Assembly: GCA_020426125.1 (NCBI GenBank)
Contig: JAGQQQ010000115.1
Coordinates: forward strand, 1 to 20,443
Direction: 5' to 3'
From: Planctomycetaceae bacterium
GTDB lineage: Bacteria > Planctomycetota > Planctomycetia > Planctomycetales > Planctomycetaceae
Length of the DNA stretch: 20,443 nucleotides
Numbering within the stretch: position 1 is the first letter of the stretch; every line of letters begins with the position of its first letter. The position numbers and the translations under genes were made by a program. Below, in pieces: positions 7,260-15,712 of the stretch. Below the pieces are notes generated by a model. It had not been told where the DNA came from. It did no database searches and saw only the letters and a list, made by a program, of their open reading frames with translations.

Positions 7260-10181
7260 TCAATCGACATGAATAAACTCGTTGCTGGCCAGCAGCACAC
7301 GGGAATAAGCGCACCATGATTCGATGGCTTTGGTTGGGTACTGCTGCAGAAAGTTTCTTCCGGACGCTCGTTCGCTTTCAGTGGGTTCCCTTTGAAAGAT
7401 GACTCGGTACATTTGGCTGATTCGCTCGTTGTCATCGTCAAGTCCAGAAAGTCGATCGGCGAGCACTGCGGCCTGAGCGTGAAAGAACGGATCGTTCAGG
7501 AAATACAGGGCCTGGGTGGGGACTGTGCTGGTCTGACGTGAGGGGGTACTCGCATTGGGGTCGGCGCCGTCGAACAAGGCGAGGAAGGGATGTCGCCGTT
7601 GACGCTGCACCATCAGATAAGCACTCCGTTTGTTCGTCTCGTAGACCGCATTGAAAGGGTTGTGCTGGGTAAAATTCCAGGTCGATTCGTCTGGAAACGG
7701 ATGTCCTTGGGCAGCCGATGCATCGAGGTGTCCGGAAATCTGGAGCAGGCTGTCGCGAATTTCCTCCGCGCTGAGTCTGCGCCGGCTGAAGCGTCCGAGC
7801 AGTCGGTTCTCGGGGTCCGCCTCAAGCCAACGCTGTGGTTGTTCGCTGCTCCGCTGGTATGCGGCGGTCTTCATGATGAGTCGGTGCATCTCTTTCACAC
7901 GATAACCGCTGGCGACAAACTCGGCTGACAGCCATTCAAGTAATTCGGGATGGCTTGGCGCTTCACCGCGGGAACCGAAGTTGTTTGGCGTCGCGACCAG
8001 CCCTCGTCCAAAGTGCCAATGCCAGATGCGATTGACCATGACCCGTGCTGTGAGCGGATGCTTTGCGATCCAATCGGCCAGTTCTCGACGACCGCTTTCT
8101 TCGGGAGTCGCAAGCGCATCGCCACCGAAAACAGACAGCCAACGGCGTGGCACTTCCTCGCCGAGTTGTTCAGGATCACCCCGACGCTGCAAGCGTGCGT
8201 TGACCGGTTTAGAATCGACAACCGCGTAAGCGACGGGGATGTCTGGCTTCGGCCCCGGATCAGTGGTGGGAACGGATGCCCTTCTTCCCACCTCGACAAG
8301 GGCCTCTCCGTACTGTGACGACGCGATATGAGCAAATTCGAACGAGACGCCATCCAATCCACTGGGGTGGGCATCGGTGACGGCACCTGAAATTGTGACT
8401 GCACCATCAATCGGACTGACGAATGCGACCGTGACCGGGCGATTGTGCTCGGGGTGCACAAAGAACGCTTTCGCGGGCAACGTCGTCCAGACTTTGACCG
8501 GCTGGTCGGCCGTGTTGACGAAGATGGAGAGCGCGTCGTCGGTCCGTTTCCATGCCTTCAGCGACACATTCTCAGGCAGCGAATCGTATCGCTGCGCCAG
8601 AAACGCGGGACCGCTGGTTGATTCCAGAAAGCACCACAACGCTCCGTCTGCTGCCGCAAGTGGATTCCCTTGGGAAATCACTGGGATCAAATCTTCCACG
8701 TCCCAGGTTCGTCGTTCACCGCCATCTTCCTGAATGTTCCATTGGATTTGGGTCGTGTCCGCACCATGACCCCCGTTCGGGAAGACAGTGAGTTGTGTCA
8801 CCTCTCCCTTCTGCAATGTAATCTTGAGGTTTTTGATCGGAACGGAGGCTCCCTCTCCGACCACTGTCTTTGCCATGATGAGTCGGGCGCTATCCCCAAG
8901 CAGACTCTTCAGGCGTTCAGCCGATTTCTCCAGCTGCTCTTTTTCCGCCTGAGCTATGGCAACCTGCTCGTTCCAAGGCTGCATCTGGGCATCGATCTCC
9001 GCTTGAGAGAGCAATGGAACCAGGTCGCGCGGCTGTCCTTTGGGCTCGCAGCCCGGAAACGCAAACCGCGTCGACTCGAAGATACCGTACAGCGCATAGT
9101 AATCCTCCATCGTGATGGCGTCGTACTTGTGGTCGTGACAACGGGAGCAACCAGTCGTCAGCCCAAGCAGATTCTTGCCGAGGTTATCGATGACATCCTC
9201 GTGCATCAGGTATTTTTGCTTGTCGATGTCGTGTCCGTAGCGTCGTGCGATGGCGAGATAGCCGGTGGCGATGATGCCTTCGTTGATTTGATCACGGGGT
9301 TGCCCCGAGCGAATCAGATCACCAGCGAGTTGCAGCCGGACGAACTCGTCAAATGGCTTGTCCTCGTTGAAGCTCTCAAAGACCCAGTTACGGTAACGCC
9401 AGGCATGAGGCAACGGGCGATCGGTGTTCTCTCCCGCGGTGTCGGCATAACGCACAACATCGAGCCAATGCCGTCCCCAGCGCACGCCATATTGCGGAGA
9501 GTCGAGCAGGCGATCAACCACTTTCGCGAAGGCATTCGGCGACTCATCCGCGAGAAACGCATCGACTTCCGCAGGTGTCGGCGGCAGTCCGGTCAAGTCA
9601 TATGTCGCACGGCGCATGAGCGTTCGCTTGTCCGCACGAGCCACCGGTGTGAGAAAGTGTTCTTCCAGCTTTCGGTCGATGAGTGCGTCGATCTTTGCTG
9701 GGCTCGGTTCCGCGTCTGCCATCGGAAGCGGCTGGAAAGCCCACCAGGATGCGGCGTCCTCCGCGTTCATTCCGCCCAGTTTCGTTGGGGCGACACGAGG
9801 ATCTGGCGCACCGATGCGTACCCACTCTTCCAAAGCCGCAATCTCTTCAGCGTTCAGCTTTCCTCCCGCAACTTCTGGCGGCATCTTGAGATTCTCGTCC
9901 TGATAGCGAACGGCATTGATCAGGAGCGAATCGTCTGGTTTTCCGGGAACGATTGCCGCTCCACTGTCACCTCCATTCTTCCAACCAGGCCGAGTGTCCA
10001 ACTGCAATCCACCCTCGGAATTCACATCGGAATGGCACTCATAACAATGCATGACGAGGATCGGACGAATCTTACGCTCGAAAAACGCTTCCCCATCCTC
10101 TGCCGCTTTGGCGACATGCAGAGAACCGAGCTGCACAACGATTCCAAATTGGACGAGGAGAAGAGAAAAACTTCGTTTCAT
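7260..10181 (-). CDS. PSD1-type cytochrome c protein (PSCyt1, DUF1549, DUF1553)
   Basis: This 973-residue protein starts with a signal peptide (MKRSFSLLLV... with a likely cleavage after HVAKA, near residue 26). A cytochrome-c-like domain follows with a heme-binding CYECH at 46-50 and a MPP motif as possible distal ligand region. The DUF1549 domain covers roughly residues 180-390 and contains a second CxxCH-like GCSRCHDHK near 345. The C-terminal DUF1553 domain (about 700-960) carries VNRIWHWHFGRGLV and NNFGSRG. Such proteins are abundant in planctomycetes and are thought to work outside the cytoplasm in redox-linked carbohydrate degradation, but the reaction is not established. The start was chosen at 10181 because it gives a clean signal peptide; an ATG at 10196 is five codons upstream. 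It is the first gene of the pair with the DUF1501 gene. Confidence 0.93.
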   Translation of the reverse strand: MKRSFSLLLVQFGIVVQLGSLHVAKAAEDGEAFFERKIRPILVMHCYECHSDVNSEGGLQLDTRPGWKNGGDSGAAIVPGKPDDSLLINAVRYQDENLKMPPEVAGGKLNAEEIAALEEWVRIGAPDPRVAPTKLGGMNAEDAASWWAFQPLPMADAEPSPAKIDALIDRKLEEHFLTPVARADKRTLMRRATYDLTGLPPTPAEVDAFLADESPNAFAKVVDRLLDSPQYGVRWGRHWLDVVRYADTAGENTDRPLPHAWRYRNWVFESFNEDKPFDEFVRLQLAGDLIRSGQPRDQINEGIIATGYLAIARRYGHDIDKQKYLMHEDVIDNLGKNLLGLTTGCSRCHDHKYDAITMEDYYALYGIFESTRFAFPGCEPKGQPRDLVPLLSQAEIDAQMQPWNEQVAIAQAEKEQLEKSAERLKSLLGDSARLIMAKTVVGEGASVPIKNLKITLQKGEVTQLTVFPNGGHGADTTQIQWNIQEDGGERRTWDVEDLIPVISQGNPLAAADGALWCFLESTSGPAFLAQRYDSLPENVSLKAWKRTDDALSIFVNTADQPVKVWTTLPAKAFFVHPEHNRPVTVAFVSPIDGAVTISGAVTDAHPSGLDGVSFEFAHIASSQYGEALVEVGRRASVPTTDPGPKPDIPVAYAVVDSKPVNARLQRRGDPEQLGEEVPRRWLSVFGGDALATPEESGRRELADWIAKHPLTARVMVNRIWHWHFGRGLVATPNNFGSRGEAPSHPELLEWLSAEFVASGYRVKEMHRLIMKTAAYQRSSEQPQRWLEADPENRLLGRFSRRRLSAEEIRDSLLQISGHLDASAAQGHPFPDESTWNFTQHNPFNAVYETNKRSAYLMVQRQRRHPFLALFDGADPNASTPSRQTSTVPTQALYFLNDPFFHAQAAVLADRLSGLDDDNERISQMYRVIFQREPTESERASGRNFLQQYPTKAIESWCAYSRVLLASNEFIHVD

Positions 10182-10254
10182 GGCGATGCGTCTCATAGTG
10201 GAATCATGTCGAGCCGAAATGGTTGCCAAACGGAACAGCAAGAGGGTGACGGTG

Positions 10255-10884
10255 AAACATCCGTCGTCGGTTGCTCGGCATCACCATACCCATCGAGTCG
10301 CACTCTCTTGTTGTGCATCATGCTGAGGTTCGGTCGGCACATCTGACGATTGGACTTGCTGCTGTGGCCCTGATTCTGCCCACCCGGGATTTGACCGCGT
10401 GGACTGCCCAACGTCACCACCAACAACGGGGTGGCATCGTGGTGGTCTTGAGCATGCTCGAACAGAGCATCCGCGTCGAGTCGCCCAGCAGGGGGCGTTC
10501 GTCTTTCCGGATCACATCCATTCGGCGGGCAAGGGACGCCATCGGCTCCCGGAAGGACGGATTAATTTGCAGCCAGTCGTCCGTGCCGTTGTGTGAGATT
10601 CGGCGATGGATCATGTCGTTGACGCCAAGGTGCGGGAATCGCAACGTACCGTGATCGTTGTGGAATTCTGACATACAGACACGTGTCGTTTCGGTCTGAA
10701 AGGTGAGTACGAGAATGTCGCACATCCGTTTCCTATGTTCGACGATGTCCGGCGGATCTCCAATGATGTGAAGTTTGTGGTGCGTTTGACAAGCCAAGTC
10801 CAAGAGCGTGTCGAACTTCCAGAGATGGTTGACGAGGGGGAGCGCGCCAAGACTGTCCAGCTGAGGGGTTGGCCCCTTTTGCAA
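10255..10884 (-). pseudogene. C-terminal remnant of a DUF1552 family protein, frameshifted
   Basis: One minus-strand frame (down to about 10450) reads GDPPDIVEHRKRMCDILVL, then TFQTETTRV, FHNDHGTLRFPHLGV, ISHNGTDDWLQIN and LARRMDVI. This order is characteristic of the second half of DUF1552 proteins. The frame then runs to a stop, but the family continues in another frame (HDATPLLVVTLG, then IPGGQ, NRQMCRPNLSMM and RLDGYGDA). A frameshift near 10445-10455 therefore split the gene. The N-terminal half with its export signal is missing. DUF1552 proteins often sit beside planctomycete cytochrome c proteins, so this may be a lost partner of the adjacent pair. The exact ends are uncertain. Bases 10885-11058, beyond the remnant, hold nothing I recognise. 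Confidence 0.75.
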
Positions 10885-11058
10885 ATGGTTCAGTCGGAAG
10901 AACGACCAGGGAGGGCCGATGCGCGAGCCGTGGAGTGCGCCGAGGCGAGTCTCCCCTCATTTCATCGCGTGCGAAAACGGCTGGTCACTGAAGGATTCGA
11001 GGCGGCCATGTTTTTAGCCGATTGCAGGGCACTGCGGTGAAGGCATGATCGTCAAAAG

Positions 11059-11659
11059 TCATTGCGCCTCCTGCAGAGAACGGACGAAATCGACGTTGAA
11101 AAACTCTTTGTCGAGCAGCAGAATCGGACTTTGACGCCCAGAGACCGGACTGGCCGAAGCAGTCGCTGGAGGACGGTTTTAACGCTCACGTTTCCCAGCA
11201 CGCCGGTCATCGCGTTCGTCAAATGTTCTCCCTGATGGACGATGTACGCGGTCGCATACCGACGGAAATGCGTCGTGCCGTGCTGGGGAGCACCGCGCTG
11301 AATTTCGCGTTCATCGTGCGCGAGCTGTCCATCGTCCGGGATCAAGGTGAAGTCGATTGCGCCTCGCTTTCCCCGCTGGGATTTGAATAACTCTTCGTCA
11401 GTCGATCGGCGAGTGCCCTATGGAGTCGAGACTTCAAGGTCGGTTGATCGGGCAACCAAGCAGCCAACGCTTGGCGAAACGTTTCGTCCGAACGGCCTCG
11501 CAGCAACCGGGCACACGCATCCGAGACCGAACGGATCCGCACCTCCGCAAAGAGAAGCACCGTGAGAATCCTTGCCGCCGAGCATTTCGTCATGAAATCC
11601 CGAAATTGAAGAGGGGAGGGAATCCACGTCATCACCTCCCAATGTACGGCAAAGGCCAA
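11059..11659 (-). mobile_element. Degenerate IS4/ISH3-like DDE transposase
   Basis: Three minus-strand frames join into one transposase. The first (from 11659) gives SVSDACARLLRG, DETFRQALAAWLP and LHRALADRL. After a shift near 11385-11405 the second gives RGAIDFTLIPDDGQ, AHDEREI, HGTTHF and LLRPVRSLGVKVRF. After another shift near 11120 the third gives LLLDKEFFNVDF, then TGA at 11059-11061. The Asp in AIDFTL and the Asp in LLLDKEFF match the first two acidic positions of a DDE catalytic centre; the part with the final Glu is gone. Intact relatives continue well beyond this point. I see no terminal inverted repeats. The assignment to the IS4/ISH3 group is by motif and less certain than its identity as a transposase. 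Confidence 0.75.
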
Positions 11660-11709
11660 AAGGCAATTGCTTTGTCACCTCAAGAAACAGGGGGATCAAT
11701 CGTCGGCCG

Positions 11710-11930
11710 AAACTGAGAGCCGATCCGCGTACTGTCCTATTGGTGATCCTGATTTGCGACAACCTCAACACACACACGAAAGAGGCGTTTGACGAAGCCT
11801 TCGCCCCAGAACGAGCGCGTAAATTCGTCCGCAGGATCGAATTCCACCTTAACCACTGGTCCGAAAACCGGGGGCCACTTCAGACGCTCGAGTCAAACTG
11901 AAATCCGTCTTCCCACAGTCTTTGATGTGA
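11710..11930 (+). mobile_element. Degenerate IS630-type transposase, C-terminal part with internal deletion
   Basis: The plus strand reads VLLVILICDNLNTH, then EAFAPERARKFVRRIEFHL, the central catalytic part of IS630-type transposases (DNLNTH carries one catalytic Asp). The expected HGSWLN-AE segment and the following 60 or more residues are missing. Instead, in another frame the sequence resumes with SDARVKLKSVFPQ and ends TGA at 11928-11930; that is the typical extreme C-terminus of the family. The N-terminal domain is absent. So this is a deleted, inactive copy, lying back to back with the IS4-like remnant. Confidence 0.72.
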
Positions 11931-11998
11931 CAAAGCACTAATTCCTGGAGTTCGACAGCAAAGTTCGGCCAGAGTTCCTGGCTATTAAACACTCTAAC

Positions 11999-12021
11999 CT
12001 TCTCTCGCATTCGCAGAGAAG
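11999..12021. other. Hairpin downstream of the SxtJ-like gene
   Basis: CTTCTCT and AGAGAAG form a 7-bp perfect stem with a 9-base loop, 15 bp after the TAG of the minus-strand SxtJ-like gene. No T run follows on the minus strand, so it is at best a weak or non-canonical terminator. Confidence 0.35.
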
Positions 12022-12036
12022 TTCATCGGTAAGAAA

Positions 12037-12459
12037 CTAGACAAACTGCCGAAAATAGCGATCTGAATGAGAACGGGCCGGGACTGGGGCCCAGTAGCTT
12101 TCACAATCGATTCGAAGATGACGGGTGAGCGGATCTCCACTCACAATCCGATGAATCCAGCCGGTGGGAGTCAGCACGAAGAAGTAAGCGACGGCCAAAA
12201 AGACATGCGAAACGCCCCATCCGATGGGCGCGACGAGGGTCATCCAGAGGAGATACAGGAACACGAGACTTTCCGCCCAAAGTGCGCCAATGACGGCCAC
12301 GGAGAGTGAAGTCAGTGCGGCAACTCGTGACTCAAACGGGATTGGATGGACAAACCCATCTCGAGCGATCAACACGGCCACCACTAGAACGAATTGCCCC
12401 ACGAAAAAGATTCGCAGATCGCGATGGCTGGGTGAGGTCTCCCAAGCTCTCCAAAACAT
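12037..12459 (-). CDS. SxtJ-like membrane protein next to carbamoyltransferase
   Basis: This is a 140-residue protein with two or three hydrophobic segments: about residues 18-36 (FFVGQFVLVVAVLIA), 47-75 (ALTSLSVAVIGALW... FLYLLWMTLV) and 79-97 (IGWGVSHVFLAVAYFFVLTP). The tail contains ESYWAPV. Length, membrane layout, the TP-x-G motif and the SYW tail fit the SxtJ family, small membrane proteins of unknown biochemical role that are encoded beside NodU/CmcH-type carbamoyltransferases. The start ATG is only 3 bp after the carbamoyltransferase stop, and a GGAG lies about 14 bases before it, so translation is probably coupled. The short DUF5989 protein that often accompanies this pair is not visible downstream. 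Confidence 0.75.
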   Translation of the reverse strand: MFWRAWETSPSHRDLRIFFVGQFVLVVAVLIARDGFVHPIPFESRVAALTSLSVAVIGALWAESLVFLYLLWMTLVAPIGWGVSHVFLAVAYFFVLTPTGWIHRIVSGDPLTRHLRIDCESYWAPVPARSHSDRYFRQFV

Positions 12460-12462
12460 CTG

Positions 12463-14259
12463 TCACAGTTCTCCAAACAGAAAGTGAGTTGGAAGTTCCG
12501 ACTTTCGAAGGACGAAATCTCCCAGCACAAGCAAGTCCAGCCTCGACGAAGAAAATGTGCGAGCCGCATCCTCTGGGGAATTTACGATTGGCTCGTCCAT
12601 GGTATTAAAACTGGTATTCAGCAAGACGGGACAGGCCGTCAACGCATGAAACGAGGAAAGCAGGCGATGAAATCGCGGATGGCGGAGGGGATCGACCGTT
12701 TGTACTCTTGCGGAGTGGTCCACATGGGTGATCGCAGGAACCGTCGATCGGACATCGTGCAGCCGATCTAACCCAGTCGATAATCGTTGGACGGTCCGCC
12801 TCTGTGACTCTGCGACATTGGCGACGAGCAACATATAGGGACTGTCCCAGTCCCTTGGAACGTCGAAGTAGTCTGACACTCGTTCTTGCAGAACCGCCGG
12901 TGCGAATGGTCGAAACGACTCTCGGTATTTGATATCCGCATTGATCGTCCGCACCGCCTCGGGACTCCGGGGATCGCAAAGGATGCTCCGGTTTCCTAAG
13001 GCGCGGGGACCAAACTCTGCTCTGCCTTGGAACCAACCAACAAATTTCCCGTCCGCGATCTCTTTCGCGACGAAATCACAAAGCGGCTGTTCGTCTTCAA
13101 ATTCCTGAAAAGGAACTCCCCATCGTGTCAACGACTCCCGAATCTTATCGCGCTCGAAACTCGGTCCGAGCAGGGCTCCCCGCATTCCATCCAGTGAAGT
13201 CGGGAGACGCTCGCGGCCCAGAAGTTGGTGCCAGATAAATTGAGTCACTCCCAGTGCTCCCCCGGCATCGCCAGCGGCCGGTTGAATCCACAAGTTCTCA
13301 AATGGCCCCTCGCGTTGCAGGCGACGATTCGCGACGCAATTCAGGGCCACTCCCCCCGCTAAGCAGAGATTGGAAACCCCCGTCATGGAATGAAGATGCC
13401 GGACCATGCGGAGCAGGATCTCCTCTGTGACCTTTTGAATTGACGCTGCGATGTCCATGTGCCGTTCGCTGATTTTCTCGTGGGAACGACGCGGACGTGC
13501 TCCAAACAGACGATGAAACCTGCGCGATGTCATCGTCAATCCGGAGCAATAGTTGAAGTACCGCTGATCCATCCGGAAGGAGCCATCTGGTTTGAGGTCG
13601 ATCAACTCTCGCAGAATGACGTCGACGAACCTCGGTTCACCGTACGGAGCGAGTCCCATCAACTTGTATTCGCCGGAATTGACACGAAAGCCACAATACG
13701 ATGTAAACGCCGAGTACAGTAACCCCAAAGAATGGGGAAAGCGGAGTTGACCTTGAAGTTGAATCCGGTTTCCTTGACCAACTCCCAAAGATGCGGTGGC
13801 CCACTCGCCGACCCCATCGACCGTCAGAATCGCCGCTTCCTCAAAAGGGGACGGAAAGAACGCGCTCGCCGCGTGTGATTCGTGATGTTCTGTGAAAACA
13901 AATCGCTTGCGATAGCCCGGTAAGTGCCGCCGCATTTCCCGGGGAAGGTGCAGCTTCTGATGCAACCAGACGGGAATCGCCTTCGTGAACGACCAAAACC
14001 CCCTTGGCGCGACCGCCAAATAAGTCTGAAGAAGCCGGTCAAACTTCAGGAGCGGCTTATCATAAAATCCGACATAGTCGAGTTCGGCATCCGTAATCCC
14101 CGCTTCCGAAAGGCACCACTGGACGGCTCTCGCCGGAAACTCTGGGTCGTGTTTCTTCCGAGAGAACCGCTCCTCTTGAGCGGCGGCGATGATCTCTCCA
14201 TCGACCAACAAGGCCGCGGCTGAGTCATGGTAGTACGCCGAGATTCCCAGGATCTTCAA
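12463..14259 (-). CDS. Carbamoyltransferase, NodU/CmcH/TobZ-like
   Basis: This 598-residue enzyme is expected to transfer a carbamoyl group from carbamoyl phosphate, through an adenylate, to a hydroxyl of a sugar or small molecule. It opens with KILGISAYYHDSAAALL (residues 2-18) and QEERFSRKKHD (28-38), followed by HHESHAASAFF near 125 and LAGGVALNCVANRRL near 300; these belong to the ASKHA-fold, Kae1-like N-terminal domain. The C-terminal carbamoyltransferase domain has ALGNRSIL, SFRPFAPAVL and LNTSFNTMDEPIV (near 548). No in-frame ATG fits. I chose the TTG at 14259, because family members begin right at this motif; the open frame extends to a TTG at 14322 across a hairpin. It forms a tight pair with the SxtJ-like gene. 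The acceptor is unknown, and no other biosynthetic gene is in view. Confidence 0.92.
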   Translation of the reverse strand: MKILGISAYYHDSAAALLVDGEIIAAAQEERFSRKKHDPEFPARAVQWCLSEAGITDAELDYVGFYDKPLLKFDRLLQTYLAVAPRGFWSFTKAIPVWLHQKLHLPREMRRHLPGYRKRFVFTEHHESHAASAFFPSPFEEAAILTVDGVGEWATASLGVGQGNRIQLQGQLRFPHSLGLLYSAFTSYCGFRVNSGEYKLMGLAPYGEPRFVDVILRELIDLKPDGSFRMDQRYFNYCSGLTMTSRRFHRLFGARPRRSHEKISERHMDIAASIQKVTEEILLRMVRHLHSMTGVSNLCLAGGVALNCVANRRLQREGPFENLWIQPAAGDAGGALGVTQFIWHQLLGRERLPTSLDGMRGALLGPSFERDKIRESLTRWGVPFQEFEDEQPLCDFVAKEIADGKFVGWFQGRAEFGPRALGNRSILCDPRSPEAVRTINADIKYRESFRPFAPAVLQERVSDYFDVPRDWDSPYMLLVANVAESQRRTVQRLSTGLDRLHDVRSTVPAITHVDHSARVQTVDPLRHPRFHRLLSSFHALTACPVLLNTSFNTMDEPIVNSPEDAARTFSSSRLDLLVLGDFVLRKSELPTHFLFGEL

Positions 14260-14292
14260 TGTCGATTCACGATCATGCGAGTTTTTTTGGGG

Positions 14293-14309
14293 GGCGACGA
14301 CTTGTCGCC
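14293..14309. other. GC-rich hairpin in the leader of the carbamoyltransferase gene
   Basis: GGCGAC and GTCGCC form a perfect 6-bp stem with a 5-base loop, flanked by a run of four G and seven T on the plus strand (C and A on the minus strand). It sits between the hslU stop and the carbamoyltransferase start. A T run does not follow the stem on the minus strand, so it is not a standard terminator of hslU. Confidence 0.4.
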
Positions 14310-14371
14310 GAATATGAGACAACGATTGGTGATTTCGAGGGGAACGATTCCGATGTCAACTCGACACCATT

Positions 14372-15712
14372 CTACAGAATGAATTTACTCAAATCCTCCG
14401 AAACGGTCGACGGCCCTAACCGCTGCTTAACGTAATCCGCGTCGACACAAACGGTTTGCCCTTCCAGGTCGGGGCCTTCGAAACTGATCTCCTCAAGGAG
14501 TTTTTCCAAGACCGTGTGCAGACGCCGAGCCCCGATGTTTTGTGCGGACTGGTTGAGATTCCAGGCAATGTCGGCCACTGCCAGAAGACCGTCTTCGGTG
14601 AACTCAACCTGGACCCCTTCGGTCTCCAACAGCGCAATGTATTGTTGTGTCAATGACCGGGCAGGTTCTGTGAGAATTCTCAAGAAGTCGTCCCGGCTGA
14701 GCGGGCTCAGTTCCACGCGCAAGGGGAACCGCCCCTGCAATTCTGGCATCAGGTCCGATGGCCGCGATCGATGAAACGCCCCGGCCGCGATGAACAAGAT
14801 GTGTTCAGTCTTCACATTTCCATATCGCGTCTGGACGGTCGTCCCCTCGACGATCGGAAGCAGATCCCGTTGCACGCCCTGACGACTGACGTCGGCACTC
14901 TTGCTCCCTTCCGACTCGCCAGCAATTTTGTCGATTTCATCGATGAAGACAATTCCGGAACTCTCCGCAAGAGTGATCGCTTCCTCGCTGATCACGTTCT
15001 GGTCCATCAAGGCTTCGACTTCCTGCTCGATCAACACTTCGCGCGCCTGCCGGACCGACAGTTTGCGATTTTGCGACTGCTTCGGCATCAGCTTTTCGAA
15101 CATGTTCTGAAAGTTGGGATCCATCTGATCCATGCCCATGTTGGAGAAAACCTGGACGGGAGAATGGGACTTTTCGACCCGGATCTCAACTTCTCGATCT
15201 TCGAGCTGTTTGGCGACGAGCATCTCCTTGAACTTTTCACGTGTGCGTTCATGCCGCGCCTCAGCTTCTTCGTCTTCTGGTGCATTCCACCCCCGATCGG
15301 AAGGAACCAACAGGTCCAGAAGCCGGTCCTCGGCGAGCGATTGCGCCCGGGGAAGAACCTCCTTCCGCTTTTCGAATTTCACAATCTGAATGGCAGCTTC
15401 CACGAGATCGCGAATGATGCTCTCCACGTCACGGCCGTAATACCCGACTTCCGTGTACTTGGTTGCTTCCACCTTGACAAACGGGGCCCCGGTCAATTGC
15501 GCAAGCCGCCGGGTGATTTCCGTCTTCCCGACGCCGGTTGGGCCAATCATGATGATGTTTTTCGGCGTCACCTCGCGGCGCATTTCCGGGGCGAGCAATT
15601 TCCATCGCCAGCGGTTTCGCAACGCAATCGCTACGGCCCGCTTTGCGTCATTCTGTCCGATGATATGTTCGTCGAGGCGAGCGACGACCTGTTTGGGTGT
15701 CAGTTCTGACAC
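14372..15712 (-). CDS. hslU: ATP-dependent protease ATPase subunit HslU (ClpY)
   Basis: This is a 446-residue AAA+ unfoldase, the usual length, which feeds unfolded proteins to HslV in the cytoplasm. Visible elements are the N-terminal IIGQNDAKRAVAIALRNRWR (17-36), Walker A GPTGVGKT (57-64), the pore loop region TEVGYYGRDVES (about 87-98), Walker B GIVFIDEIDKIA (near 254), a family-specific I domain between them, and sensor region NIGARRLHTVLE near the end. The C-terminus DLSKFIL closely matches the tail that docks into HslV to activate it. The start is a GTG at 15712 that overlaps the end of hslV by 13 bp, with GAGGAG 5 bases before it. The pore motif reads GYYG where E. coli and B. subtilis have GYVG. 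Confidence 0.97.
   Translation of the reverse strand: MSELTPKQVVARLDEHIIGQNDAKRAVAIALRNRWRWKLLAPEMRREVTPKNIIMIGPTGVGKTEITRRLAQLTGAPFVKVEATKYTEVGYYGRDVESIIRDLVEAAIQIVKFEKRKEVLPRAQSLAEDRLLDLLVPSDRGWNAPEDEEAEARHERTREKFKEMLVAKQLEDREVEIRVEKSHSPVQVFSNMGMDQMDPNFQNMFEKLMPKQSQNRKLSVRQAREVLIEQEVEALMDQNVISEEAITLAESSGIVFIDEIDKIAGESEGSKSADVSRQGVQRDLLPIVEGTTVQTRYGNVKTEHILFIAAGAFHRSRPSDLMPELQGRFPLRVELSPLSRDDFLRILTEPARSLTQQYIALLETEGVQVEFTEDGLLAVADIAWNLNQSAQNIGARRLHTVLEKLLEEISFEGPDLEGQTVCVDADYVKQRLGPSTVSEDLSKFIL

Noticed and set aside
8670..10346. Long plus-strand open frame (558 codons) opposite the cytochrome c gene
   Set aside because: It is the antisense shadow of a well-supported DUF1549/DUF1553 gene; its translation has no domain and reflects codon bias of the opposite strand.
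14771..15709. Plus-strand open frame (312 codons) opposite hslU
   Set aside because: hslU is certain from its Walker motifs and C-terminal tail; the opposite frame is a shadow.
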